In this document: piece after piece, positions 34,772 through 43,473 of the stretch
Position numbering within the stretch: position 1 is the first letter of the stretch
How the letters are laid out: the number at the start of each line of letters is the position of its first letter
Origin: Tateyamaria sp947503385
GTDB lineage: Bacteria; Pseudomonadota; Alphaproteobacteria; Rhodobacterales; Rhodobacteraceae
Length of the DNA stretch: 64,000 bases
Direction: 5' to 3'
Assembly: GCF_051195235.1 (NCBI RefSeq)
Contig: NZ_JBNFZM010000001.1
Span: 496,001-560,000 of the forward strand
Translations under genes and position numbers: made by a program
Notes under the pieces: model-generated
The model's input: the letters and a program-made list of their open reading frames with translations, nothing else
Databases searched by the model: none
Told to the model about the DNA's origin: nothing

Positions 34772-37564
34772 ATGACCGTAGCATTCGGAAAAGGCTGCCA
34801 CCTGCACCTGATCGACGGATCGGCGTTCATCTTCCGCGCCTACCATGCCCTGCCGCCCCTGACGCGCAAATCCGACGGCCTGCCCATCGGTGCCGTCTCG
34901 GGCTTTTGCAACATGTTGCAGCGTTACGTGGAGGGGAACCACGGCCCGGACGCGCCCACCCATATCGCCGTGATCTTCGACAAGGGCAGCCACACGTTCC
35001 GCAACGACCTTTATGACCAGTACAAGGCCAACCGGGACGCCATGCCCGAAGATCTGCGCCCGCAGATTCCACTGACCCGTCAGGCGACCGAAGCCTTCAA
35101 CATCGCCTGCAAGGAACGCGAAGGGTTCGAGGCCGACGACATCATCGCCACCCTCGCCGTGCAGGCCCGCGCCGCCGGGGGCCGCGTCACCATCATCAGT
35201 TCAGACAAGGACCTGATGCAGCTTGTGGGCGACGGCGTTGAAATGCTCGACGCGATGAAGAACAAGCGCATCGACCGCGACGGCGTACACGAGAAATTCG
35301 GGGTCTATCCCGAACGTGTGGTCGACGTGCAGGCGCTGGCCGGGGACAGCGTCGACAACGTGCCCGGCGCGCCGGGCATCGGCATAAAAACCGCCGCCCT
35401 CCTGATCAACGAATTTGGCGATCTCGACGCCCTGCTCGAACGCGCCTCCGAGATCAAACAGCCCAAGCGTCGCCAGACCCTCATCGACCATGCCGACCAG
35501 ATCCGCCTCAGCCGCGACCTTGTCCGCCTCGACGAAAACATGTCTCTCGACTTCACCCTCGACGACCTCGAAGTGCGCGACGTGGATCCCGAACCGCTCA
35601 TGGCTTTCTTGGCCGAGATGGAGTTCCGCACCCTCACCAAACGCATCGCCGAACAGATGGGCGTGGAACCGCCCGAGATCAAAGAGGCCGCCCCCGCCCC
35701 CACCGACGCCCCCAAAGCGCCCACATTCGACAAATCCACCTATGAGCACGTGCAGACCGCCGAAGCGCTGCAAGGCTGGATCGACCTGATCTATGAACGC
35801 GGCTACGTCGCCGTGGACACCGAAACCACCGGCCTCAACGAAATGACGGCGGACCTTGTGGGCATCTCTCTTGCGGTGAATGCAGGCCACGCCTGCTATA
35901 TCCCACTGACTCACCGGCAGGGGGGCGACGACCTCTTTGGCTCCGACGCGCTGGCCGAAGGCCAGATGCCGCTGGACACCGCACTCGACATGCTCAAACC
36001 CGTGCTCGAAGACGACAGCATCGTCAAAATCGGCCAGAACATGAAATACGACGCCAAAATCTTTGCGCGTCTGGACATCCACGTGGCCCCCATCGACGAC
36101 ACCATGCTGATGTCCTACGCCATGCATGGTGGCCTGCACGGGCACGGCATGGATACGCTCAGCGAACGCTACCTTGGGCACACGCCGATCCCGATCAAAC
36201 CGCTGCTGGGCACTGGCAAATCCGCCAAAACCTTTGACATGGTGCCCATCGACGATGCGGTAAAATACGCCGCCGAGGATGCCGATATCACCCTGCGCCT
36301 CTGGCAATTGTTCAAACCGCAACTGCACGTCGCCAAAACCACCCGCGTCTACGAGACGCTCGAACGCCCCATGGTCCACGTGCTGGCGGGCATGGAACGT
36401 TCCGGCATCAAGGTCGACCGCGACACGCTCAGCCGCATGTCCAATGCCTTTGCCCAGAAAATGGCCGGACTCGAGGCGGAAATTCACGAACTGGCTGGCC
36501 GCAGCTTCAATGTCGGCTCACCCAAGCAACTGGGCGAAATCCTGTTTGACGAAATGGGCATCGAAGGCGGTAAAAAGGGCAAGACAGGCGCATATGCCAC
36601 CGGTGCCGACGTGCTCGAAGACCTCGCCACCGAACACGAACTGCCCGCCCGCGTGCTCGACTGGCGGCAACTCAGCAAACTCAAATCCACCTATACCGAT
36701 GCGCTTCAGGACCACATCAACGCCGACACGGGCCGCGTACACACGTCCTACGCCATCGCCGGGGCCTCCACCGGACGCCTCGCCTCGACCGATCCAAACC
36801 TGCAAAACATCCCGATCCGCACCGAAGAAGGCCGCCGCATCCGCGAGGCTTTCGTGGCCGAGCCGGGCAAAACCCTTGTCGCACTCGACTATTCCCAGAT
36901 CGAGCTGCGCATTCTCGCCCACATCGCGGATATCCCCGAACTCAAACAGGCATTTGCGGACGGCATCGACATTCACGCGCTCACCGCATCCGAAATGTTC
37001 GACGTGCCGCTCGAAGACATGACACCCGACATCCGCCGCAAGGCCAAGGCGATCAACTTTGGCGTCATCTACGGCATCTCGGGCTTTGGCCTCGCCCGCA
37101 ATCTGCGCATCCCACGGGGCGAGGCGCAGGGCTTCATCGACCGCTATTTCGAACGCTTCCCCGGCATCCGCACCTATATGGACGACACCAAGACATTCGC
37201 CAAGGAACACGGCTATGTGCAGACGCTCTTTGGCCGCAAGATCCACACGCCCGAAATTGCCTCCAAGGGGCCGCGCGCAGGCTTTGCCGCCCGCGCCGCC
37301 ATCAACGCCCCGATCCAAGGCACCGCCGCTGACGTGATCCGCCGCGCCATGATCCGAATGCCCGACGCGATCAAGGACCTGCCCGCCGCCATGCTGCTGC
37401 AAGTCCACGACGAATTGCTGTTCGAAGTTGAAGACAGCGCCGTCGATGACCTGATCGGCGTGGCCAAGGACGTGATGGAAGGCGCCAACGCTCCCGTTGT
37501 GCATCTGGACGTAAAGCTGACCGTGGACGCGGGCCAAGGGCAAAACTGGGCCGAAGCACACTGA
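34772..37564 (+). CDS. polA: DNA polymerase I
   Basis: Replication and repair polymerase with all three activities. The 930-residue protein has the 5' nuclease domain (about 1-300, LIDGSAFIFRAYHALPP, then EGFEADDIIATLA), an active-looking 3'-5' exonuclease (VAVDTETTGLNEM at about 346) and the A-family polymerase domain with motif A LVALDYSQIELRILAH (about 703) and motif C LLQVHDELLFEVE (about 872). The start MTVAFGKGCHLHLIDG is preceded by GAGGGGATATTCGC; an upstream extension is not homologous. Codon use is like other housekeeping genes here. Confidence 0.96.
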   Translation: MTVAFGKGCHLHLIDGSAFIFRAYHALPPLTRKSDGLPIGAVSGFCNMLQRYVEGNHGPDAPTHIAVIFDKGSHTFRNDLYDQYKANRDAMPEDLRPQIPLTRQATEAFNIACKEREGFEADDIIATLAVQARAAGGRVTIISSDKDLMQLVGDGVEMLDAMKNKRIDRDGVHEKFGVYPERVVDVQALAGDSVDNVPGAPGIGIKTAALLINEFGDLDALLERASEIKQPKRRQTLIDHADQIRLSRDLVRLDENMSLDFTLDDLEVRDVDPEPLMAFLAEMEFRTLTKRIAEQMGVEPPEIKEAAPAPTDAPKAPTFDKSTYEHVQTAEALQGWIDLIYERGYVAVDTETTGLNEMTADLVGISLAVNAGHACYIPLTHRQGGDDLFGSDALAEGQMPLDTALDMLKPVLEDDSIVKIGQNMKYDAKIFARLDIHVAPIDDTMLMSYAMHGGLHGHGMDTLSERYLGHTPIPIKPLLGTGKSAKTFDMVPIDDAVKYAAEDADITLRLWQLFKPQLHVAKTTRVYETLERPMVHVLAGMERSGIKVDRDTLSRMSNAFAQKMAGLEAEIHELAGRSFNVGSPKQLGEILFDEMGIEGGKKGKTGAYATGADVLEDLATEHELPARVLDWRQLSKLKSTYTDALQDHINADTGRVHTSYAIAGASTGRLASTDPNLQNIPIRTEEGRRIREAFVAEPGKTLVALDYSQIELRILAHIADIPELKQAFADGIDIHALTASEMFDVPLEDMTPDIRRKAKAINFGVIYGISGFGLARNLRIPRGEAQGFIDRYFERFPGIRTYMDDTKTFAKEHGYVQTLFGRKIHTPEIASKGPRAGFAARAAINAPIQGTAADVIRRAMIRMPDAIKDLPAAMLLQVHDELLFEVEDSAVDDLIGVAKDVMEGANAPVVHLDVKLTVDAGQGQNWAEAH

Positions 37565-37690
37565 CCCCCACGCCCCTCTGGCCCACGGTGCTGTGCCCAC
37601 GGCATATTCGAACGGCTCCTGTTTGTGATGCGCGTCCATCTGCATCCCGAACGTGGCCGGACTTTTTATCTGCGACCGGAAAGGCGACTA

Positions 37691-38212
37691 ATGAACTCTC
37701 TCACGACCGCCCCCTTTCTCACGACAGAGCGTCTGGTTTTGCGTGGCCCCGAACGCGATGATCTGCCTGCGTTCACCCGGTTTATGACCAGCGCGCCGTC
37801 GCTTGAGGCGCAGGGCGAAACAACCACAGCGGAACAGGCATGGTACAGCTTTCTGACAGGCATCGGCCACTGGCACTGGCACGGCTTTGGCTTTTTCACC
37901 GTTGTCCTGTCGCAGACGATGCAGCCTGTTGGGCGTGTGGGCTTGCTCAAGCATTCGGACTGGCCGGATATCGAACTGGCATGGCATCTCTTTGACGGGG
38001 CCGAGGGCAATGGCTACGCCACCGAGGCCGCGGTCGCCGTCAGAACATGGGCCGGGGCGGCGCTCGGACTGGACAAGCTCCACAGCTATATCGACGTGGA
38101 AAACACACAGTCGCAGGCGGTGGCCAAACGGGTTGGGGCCACCACGGACGGCACCCGCGCCGCGCATGACCCAGATGCCGAAGTTTGGGTTCACCCGATG
38201 GACGGTCGCTGA
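37691..38212 (+). CDS. GNAT-family N-acetyltransferase (RimJ/RimL type)
   Basis: A 173-residue acetyltransferase. The opening LTTERLVLRGPERDDLPAFTRF and the later WHLFDGAEGNGYATEAAVAV, with the acetyl-CoA loop (G-N-G-Y-A), and IDVENTQSQAVAKRVGA are those of the RimJ/RimL group that modify amino groups of proteins or small molecules. Substrate not deducible. Start MNSLTTAPFL chosen because homology begins there, 126 bases after polA; GAAAGGCGA lies just upstream. Confidence 0.88.
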   Translation: MNSLTTAPFLTTERLVLRGPERDDLPAFTRFMTSAPSLEAQGETTTAEQAWYSFLTGIGHWHWHGFGFFTVVLSQTMQPVGRVGLLKHSDWPDIELAWHLFDGAEGNGYATEAAVAVRTWAGAALGLDKLHSYIDVENTQSQAVAKRVGATTDGTRAAHDPDAEVWVHPMDGR

Positions 38213-38389
38213 CCGCTCCGTGCACTCTTTGGCCTTTTGGCGGCCTCACATGGCAGATCGACGGTGCATGACCACGCGACCCCCTGCGCCGTCTCGTGGT
38301 GGCGTGCCCGATAGGCAGGGAAAACTCCGCGTCTCGCGTCGGCTTTGTTTTTGTGGGCGGCGACTGGAATAAGACCCCAAGCCGCATCC

Positions 38390-38956
38390 ATGACCTGCAC
38401 CAAACACCCCTGTTCCAGCGTGGCGCGTGCGTGCCCGCAGGCCCAGGTAAAATCCCGCGCCGCACTGCGCGCATGGCTCGCCGATACTCACGCCACCGCT
38501 GGACCGGTCTGGCCGGTCGTCAACAAACAGCCGTCACCGCATTGCCTGCCATGGGGTGACGCGGTCGCAAAGCTGTTGTGCCGGGGTTCGATCGACAGCG
38601 TGACCCGTCGCGTGGATGACGCAGGGTCGTCCTACCGCGTCTTGCCCCGCACTCCGGCATCGGCGCGGTCGGCGATGCGGGTGACACAGGCGGGCAAAGC
38701 GTTGATCGCGGCGGCACTGGTCAAGGGCATGTGGGCCGTTCTGGATGACGTGGACCGGCTGGAGGTGCCCGGGGACCTCGCCGCCGCGTTGGGCGAGGCG
38801 TTGCGACCCGCGTGGGATCGCTACCCCCGCTGTGTCAAACGCGGGACGCTGGCATGGATCAAAACGGCCAAGTCCGCACCCACCCGCGCCACGCGGATCG
38901 ACGACGTTGTGGCCTCTGCCCGCCATGGTCCACGCCCCTCTCCCTTTCGGCGCTGA
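38390..38956 (+). CDS. YdeI/OmdA family protein
   Basis: A 188-residue protein that fits the YdeI (OmdA-domain) family, linked in other bacteria to stress or bacteriocin tolerance; mechanism unknown. The central part ALRAWLADTHATAGPVWPV and AVAKLLCRGSIDSVTRRVDD aligns by eye with the family's YdeI-type core, and the C-terminal LEVPGDLAAALGEALRPAWD with ARKxPxTRxxRI-like AKSAPTRATRIDDVV is the OmdA domain. Several residues usual in the core (for example Trp in GWID) are changed to RGSID. The region from 38213 to 38389 has no gene. Start uncertain. Confidence 0.72.
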   Translation: MTCTKHPCSSVARACPQAQVKSRAALRAWLADTHATAGPVWPVVNKQPSPHCLPWGDAVAKLLCRGSIDSVTRRVDDAGSSYRVLPRTPASARSAMRVTQAGKALIAAALVKGMWAVLDDVDRLEVPGDLAAALGEALRPAWDRYPRCVKRGTLAWIKTAKSAPTRATRIDDVVASARHGPRPSPFRR

Positions 38957-39047
38957 GCGGGCGAAGTCCTAACAAATGGTAAAACGGCCTCTGTAACCCA
39001 TTGATTTTTGGTGCGTGGCGCGGTGTCCCAGCATGGGACAGCCCCGA

Positions 39048-39275
39048 TCACTCCTCGATCGTGATCGCCGCCACGAGGCGGCGGGCAAAGGGCGCGACAA
39101 CCAGCACGATGGGAAAGGCCACGGCCCAGCTTGGCAGCCATGCCCAGATCCATTCCCCCAGAAATCCGGGGATCATCCCCACCGCCAGATAGGTCGAAAT
39201 CCCCGAGACAAGGAATGACATCATCCCGCTGAGAATGAGGCCAAAAACGATGTGGGCATATTTCTTGGGGATCAT
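39048..39275 (-). CDS. DUF2798 small membrane protein
   Basis: A 75-residue protein with two hydrophobic helices (about 8-30 and 48-68), opening MIPKKYAHIVFGLILSGMMS, which matches DUF2798. Function unknown. The start is set by that conserved N-terminus; the ORF runs a further 64 codons upstream into a GC-rich non-homologous stretch. It lies 79 bases downstream of the Hyi-like gene on the same strand. Confidence 0.83.
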   Translation of the reverse strand: MIPKKYAHIVFGLILSGMMSFLVSGISTYLAVGMIPGFLGEWIWAWLPSWAVAFPIVLVVAPFARRLVAAITIEE

Positions 39276-39354
39276 ATCGCGGGTCTCCTGAGCGGTCTGT
39301 CGGCGCGATGATATCGGCGGGGGCGGGCCTGCAAAAGTGCGCCACCGCACAGCC

Positions 39355-40107
39355 TTATAGCCACCAGCCCAGACTGGCCTCCGTCCGGTCCCCGGCGTGA
39401 TATTCCGCGCCGACCCAGCCGGTGTACCCGCTGGCATCAATGGCGGCGAACAGCGCGGCAAAATCAATCTCGCCCGTGCCCGGCACGGCGCGGTCCGGGC
39501 TGTCTCCGATCTGGATGTGTCGGATCATGTCCGCGTGGGCGGCAAAGCATCCCAGCGCGTCCCCGGTGATCATCTGCGCGTGATAGCTGTCATATTGGAG
39601 ACCCAGGTTGGGCGCATTCACCGCCGCAATGATCTCCGCCGCCTGATCGTAACTGTTCAGATAGCCGCCGGGCCTGTCCTGCGGATTGATCGGCTCCAGC
39701 GTCACCGTCAGCCCATCCGGGAGCCCTTCGCAAGCGCGCCGCAAATTGGCCATCAACGTGGCCCGCGCCTCTGGGCCGGAGGCGTCACCGCATTGCACAT
39801 GGACCAGCCCCGCCCCCAGCGCCTGCGCATATCGCGTGGCCCGACGCATATCATAGTCGAAACGCGCCTCACCCCCCGGAAGCGCCGCAAACCCGCGCGC
39901 GCCACCCGTATAGTTCGGTCCCGGTGCGTTCAGCAGGACGAACCGCAACCCGTTGCGGCGCAGCGCAGCCTGCGTCTCGGGCGCGGGGACGTCATAGGGT
40001 TGCAGAACCTCGACCGCGCCGAACCCGGCCTCAGCCGCCGCATCGAACCGGTCGAGATAGGGCAGTTCGGCCCAGAGATAGCTCAGATTGGCGGCAAATT
40101 GCGGCAT
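39355..40107 (-). CDS. hydroxypyruvate isomerase family protein
   Basis: A 250-residue TIM-barrel protein of the Hyi/OtnI family (AP endonuclease 2 superfamily), which isomerises hydroxypyruvate/tartronate semialdehyde or 2-oxo-tetronate. Opening FAANLSYLWAELPYLDRFDAA, metal-site stretches LEPINPQDRPGGYL, LQYDSYHAQ and HIQIGDSPDR, and the C-terminal GWVGAEYHA fit. Exact substrate cannot be fixed; no glyoxylate or tetronate genes are adjacent, and the next gene (SDR) is 40 bases upstream on the same strand, possibly one operon. Confidence 0.87.
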   Translation of the reverse strand: MPQFAANLSYLWAELPYLDRFDAAAEAGFGAVEVLQPYDVPAPETQAALRRNGLRFVLLNAPGPNYTGGARGFAALPGGEARFDYDMRRATRYAQALGAGLVHVQCGDASGPEARATLMANLRRACEGLPDGLTVTLEPINPQDRPGGYLNSYDQAAEIIAAVNAPNLGLQYDSYHAQMITGDALGCFAAHADMIRHIQIGDSPDRAVPGTGEIDFAALFAAIDASGYTGWVGAEYHAGDRTEASLGWWL

Positions 40108-40147
40108 GGCGCGACCCTAGCGTCCCGCCTGACCGGACGCCAGCCGG

Positions 40148-40849
40148 TCAGAATCGTTCCACCCAAGGGCGCAGCGCGATCTCGTTGGACCATGCCGACC
40201 GATGCTGGTCGATCAGACCCAGATAGGCGTCGGCAATGGCGTCCGGGTCCAGCATATTATCCGTGCCATCGTCAGTGCGTTCGGCCCGGGCCACATTTGA
40301 TATACCACCGTCGATGTTGACCCACGCCACGTGCACGCCTTGTGGGTGTAATTCGCGCGCCATGCTTTGCGCGAGGCCACGTTGCGCGAATTTTCCCATG
40401 GCAAACGGGGCGGATTGGGCAAAGCCTTTGACCCCCGCCGACGCGCCAGTGAACAGGATCGTGCCGCGCGCACCGTCCACCGGGTCCTGCGCCAGCATCC
40501 GGCCCGCCGCTGCACGGCCCAGCAGGAATGACCCGAACGCCGTGACTTCGAGGGCGCGCCGCACCTCTTCGGGATCCAAATCGGCCACTGGTGCCCGCGC
40601 GCGGGCCGAAGGATTGTAGATGGCAACGTCTATGCGACCGTCGATACCGGCAAAGAGTGCGTCCATCGACGGCGCATCGCTGCCGTCCACCGCGACCGCC
40701 TGCGCCCCGGTCTCTGCCACCAGGTCGTCCAGTTTTGCGACGTTGCGCGCGCCCAAGACAACCGGGTGTCCCCGTTCGGCCAGTTTGCGCGCAAGAGACG
40801 CCGACAGGCCTCTGCCCGCGCCGATGATCACTGCGGTGCCCTGTGTCAT
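40148..40849 (-). CDS. SDR-family oxidoreductase with Phe in place of the catalytic Tyr
   Basis: A 233-residue Rossmann protein with the SDR cofactor loop IIGAGRGLSASLA (TGxxxGxG-like) and the strand DVAIYNPSARA at the NAG position. The active-site motif normally YxxxK reads FAMGK here, and the Ser position reads FTGASAGVKG. A similar Phe/Lys arrangement occurs, as I recall, in a subgroup of SDRs of unknown activity. It may be non-catalytic or use different chemistry. Same strand as the Hyi-like gene, 40 bases upstream of it. Confidence 0.85.
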   Translation of the reverse strand: MTQGTAVIIGAGRGLSASLARKLAERGHPVVLGARNVAKLDDLVAETGAQAVAVDGSDAPSMDALFAGIDGRIDVAIYNPSARARAPVADLDPEEVRRALEVTAFGSFLLGRAAAGRMLAQDPVDGARGTILFTGASAGVKGFAQSAPFAMGKFAQRGLAQSMARELHPQGVHVAWVNIDGGISNVARAERTDDGTDNMLDPDAIADAYLGLIDQHRSAWSNEIALRPWVERF

Positions 40850-40937
40850 GTGAATGCCCTCGCCTGCTGTGTCAGGCCTGCATCATGCCGTGGACACCGC
40901 CCGCGCCCAAGGGTTGCACGCGCACATGGCGTGTGCG

Positions 40938-41516
40938 TCAGCTGGGCAATTCTGAAGACGGGATGATGCCAAAGAATGCGCCACCCGACCAAACGCCAAA
41001 CCATCCGTCATGATGAACGCCAAGATCGACAAGCCGGTAAAAGCTCTTGCGATCAATCAGCGCCTCAAGGTCCGCGCGGATCAGGATATAGGGCGACGGC
41101 TCACCACTTTTGGGGTCCCGCTCCACCCGGATGGGATGATCCGGCCCGGCCTTGGCCATATCGTCGACATGGGTCGTAAAGGTCAGGACCTGCGCCACGC
41201 CTTCGCCCTGCACCTCAAAGTCGATTGCGACAAACGGAGCGTCGTCGACCGTGATCCCCACCTTTTCCACAGGCGTCACGAGGAAATATTTGCCCCCCTC
41301 ACGCTTGAGAATCGATGAGAACAGTTTGACCAATCCGGGTCGCCCAATCGGCGTACCCTGATAAAACCACGTCCCATCTCGGGCGATGCGCACGTCCAGA
41401 TCACCGCAAAACGGCGGATTCCAGAGATGTACGGGCGGCAATCCGCGTGTTTTTGCAGCAGTGATCGACGCCACAAGGCCCTCGGCATCCGGTGTCACGG
41501 TTTTTTGTGCACTCAT
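40938..41516 (-). CDS. DUF1285 family protein
   Basis: A soluble protein of about 192 residues fitting DUF1285: LWNPPFCGDLDVRIARDGTWFYQGTPIGRPGLVKLFSSIL followed by YFLVTPVEKVGITVDDAPF. Structural genomics shows a PH-like double fold for the family; function unknown. The start is placed at MSAQKTVTPD; ATGs 12 and 21 bases earlier are possible. It is divergent from moxR with about 70 bases between, an arrangement I recall as frequent in Rhodobacterales, suggesting shared control. Confidence 0.86.
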   Translation of the reverse strand: MSAQKTVTPDAEGLVASITAAKTRGLPPVHLWNPPFCGDLDVRIARDGTWFYQGTPIGRPGLVKLFSSILKREGGKYFLVTPVEKVGITVDDAPFVAIDFEVQGEGVAQVLTFTTHVDDMAKAGPDHPIRVERDPKSGEPSPYILIRADLEALIDRKSFYRLVDLGVHHDGWFGVWSGGAFFGIIPSSELPS

Positions 41517-41587
41517 ATCTTTTGCCATTCCATGCATTGGCCATAGGTTGGTACCCTAAAGCATATACCCCGGAAGAAAGAGAAGTC

Positions 41588-42595
41588 ATGGCTGACGCAG
41601 AGGATCTTGTCGCGGACATCGAAGCACTCGGAGGCAAACTGTCCGAGGCCAAGGCATCGATCACCAATCGTTTCATCGGGCAGGAACGGGTGGTGGAACT
41701 GACATTGACCGCGCTGCTGTGCGGTGGGCACGGCCTGCTGATCGGTCTGCCCGGGCTGGGCAAGACGCGGCTGGTCGAAACTTTGTCCACCGTGATGGGC
41801 CTGCACGGCAACCGCATTCAGTTCACGCCGGACCTGATGCCTGCGGACATTCTGGGCTCCGAAGTGCTGGACACCGCCGAAGACGGCACGCGCGCGTTTC
41901 GTTTTGTACCCGGGCCGGTGTTCTGCCAGCTTTTGATGGCGGATGAAATCAACCGGGCCTCCCCCCGGACGCAGTCCGCGCTGTTGCAGGCGATGCAGGA
42001 AAAGACGGTGACCGTCGCCGGGCAAGACCGCCCGCTGGGTGTGCCGTTCCACGTGCTGGCCACGCAGAACCCGATCGAACAAGAGGGGACATACCCCCTG
42101 CCAGAGGCGCAGTTGGACCGGTTCCTTGTCCAGATCGACGTGCTCTACCCCGACCGCGCGACGGAACGGGACATTCTGGTGGCAACCACAGGCACCGAGG
42201 ACGCGCAATCGACCCAAGTCTTTACAACAGAAGAACTGCTGGCCGCACAAACGCTGCTGCGCCGGATGCCGGTTGGTGAAAGCGTCGTCGAAATGATCCT
42301 TGATCTTGTGCGCGCCTTCCGCCCCGGAGAGGCAGACGCATCCGAAAAGGTCCGCGAAACCGTCGCGTGGGGCCCCGGCCCGCGCGCCGCGCAGGCGCTG
42401 ATGCTGGCGGTGCGCGCCCGCGCGCTGCTGCAAGGGCGTCTGGCACCATCAGCCGAGGACGTGATTGATATGGCGCGCCCGGTGCTGAGCCACCGAATGG
42501 CCCTGAATTTTGCCGCACGGGCGCGGGGCGACAGCCTTGCCGACCTGATCGACGAAACCGCTGAGGGCCTCAGCCGCAAGGCTGCCGCCGCGTGA
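41588..42595 (+). CDS. MoxR-family AAA ATPase
   Basis: A 335-residue AAA+ ATPase of the MoxR class, chaperone-like proteins that work with vWA-domain partners. Walker A GLPGLGKT at about 57-64, Walker B LLMADEINRASP, sensor ATQNPIEQEGTYPLPEAQLDRF. The start MADAEDLVAD follows AAGAGAAG. It overlaps the DUF58 gene by four bases, and opens a four-gene envelope operon (moxR, DUF58, DUF4159, membrane protein). Confidence 0.93.
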   Translation: MADAEDLVADIEALGGKLSEAKASITNRFIGQERVVELTLTALLCGGHGLLIGLPGLGKTRLVETLSTVMGLHGNRIQFTPDLMPADILGSEVLDTAEDGTRAFRFVPGPVFCQLLMADEINRASPRTQSALLQAMQEKTVTVAGQDRPLGVPFHVLATQNPIEQEGTYPLPEAQLDRFLVQIDVLYPDRATERDILVATTGTEDAQSTQVFTTEELLAAQTLLRRMPVGESVVEMILDLVRAFRPGEADASEKVRETVAWGPGPRAAQALMLAVRARALLQGRLAPSAEDVIDMARPVLSHRMALNFAARARGDSLADLIDETAEGLSRKAAAA

Positions 42596-43473
42596 TCACA
42601 CCCACCACCCTCCGCGCGCAGGCTGAAACGCAGGCCGCGCGTCTGCCACCCCTGCTGGCCCGCGCCGAACATCTGGCCGGTGCCGTTCTGCTGGGCGATC
42701 ACGGCCGCAGGCGCGCGGGGATGGGGGATGATTTCTGGCAGTACCGGCCCGCGCAAATCGGGGACAGCCGTCGGATGATCGACCACCGCCGCTCGGCCAT
42801 GGGGGACGTGCAGTTTGTGCGCGAACGCGAATGGCAGATTGCGCAGTCGGTGATGCTGTGGGTCGATCAAGGGGCCGCGATGCGCTTTGCCTCTGCTCCC
42901 GATCTGCCGACCAAGGCGGACCGCGCGCGGGTGCTGAGCCTTGCCCTTGCCATTCTGCTGATCCGTGGGGGCGAACGTGTGGGCCTGACGGGCACGTCAC
43001 TGCCGCCGCGGCGCGGCAATGCGCAGATACTGCGACTGGCCGAGATGTTCTCCGAAGACGCGATGGACGACTATGCCCCGCCGGAACACCGCGCCATGAT
43101 CCCCCATGCCCGCGCCGTCTTTGTCTCGGATTTCATGGGTGACATCGAGGCCGTGAAACTGGCCCTGACCAAAGCCGCCGATCGAGGGGTGCGCGGTGTG
43201 CTCTACCACGTCCTTGACCCTGCCGAAGAGGCCTTCCCCTTTCGCGGGCGCACCATTTTCGAAAGCGTCGGTGGCACGCTGGAACATGAGACGCTGAAGG
43301 CGTCAGAGCTCAAGGATCGCTACCTGTCCCGCCTCGCCGCGCGCAAAGATGAATTGCAACGGCTGTGCAGCGTGGCGGGCTGGCAATATGGAATACACCA
43401 CACCGGATCGTCGGCCCAGTCGGGCCTGCTGTGGCTGTGGCGGGCGTTGGATGGCGGGGTCGGACGGGCATGA
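42592..43473 (+). CDS. DUF58 domain protein
   Basis: A 293-residue soluble protein with the DUF58 core DFWQYRPAQIGDSRRMIDHRRSAM and a vWA-like remainder (VFVSDFMGDIEAVKLAL). DUF58 proteins are the usual partners of MoxR ATPases; the exact role is unknown. It begins with GTG (VITPTTLRAQ) overlapping the moxR TGA by four bases and overlaps the next gene by four bases, so the operon is translationally coupled throughout. Confidence 0.9.
   Translation: MITPTTLRAQAETQAARLPPLLARAEHLAGAVLLGDHGRRRAGMGDDFWQYRPAQIGDSRRMIDHRRSAMGDVQFVREREWQIAQSVMLWVDQGAAMRFASAPDLPTKADRARVLSLALAILLIRGGERVGLTGTSLPPRRGNAQILRLAEMFSEDAMDDYAPPEHRAMIPHARAVFVSDFMGDIEAVKLALTKAADRGVRGVLYHVLDPAEEAFPFRGRTIFESVGGTLEHETLKASELKDRYLSRLAARKDELQRLCSVAGWQYGIHHTGSSAQSGLLWLWRALDGGVGRA

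Noticed and set aside
35201..36487. Long minus-strand ORF (428 codons) opposite polA
   Set aside because: GC-rich shadow of the polA frame; composition is His/Val/Gly-rich and it has no family features.
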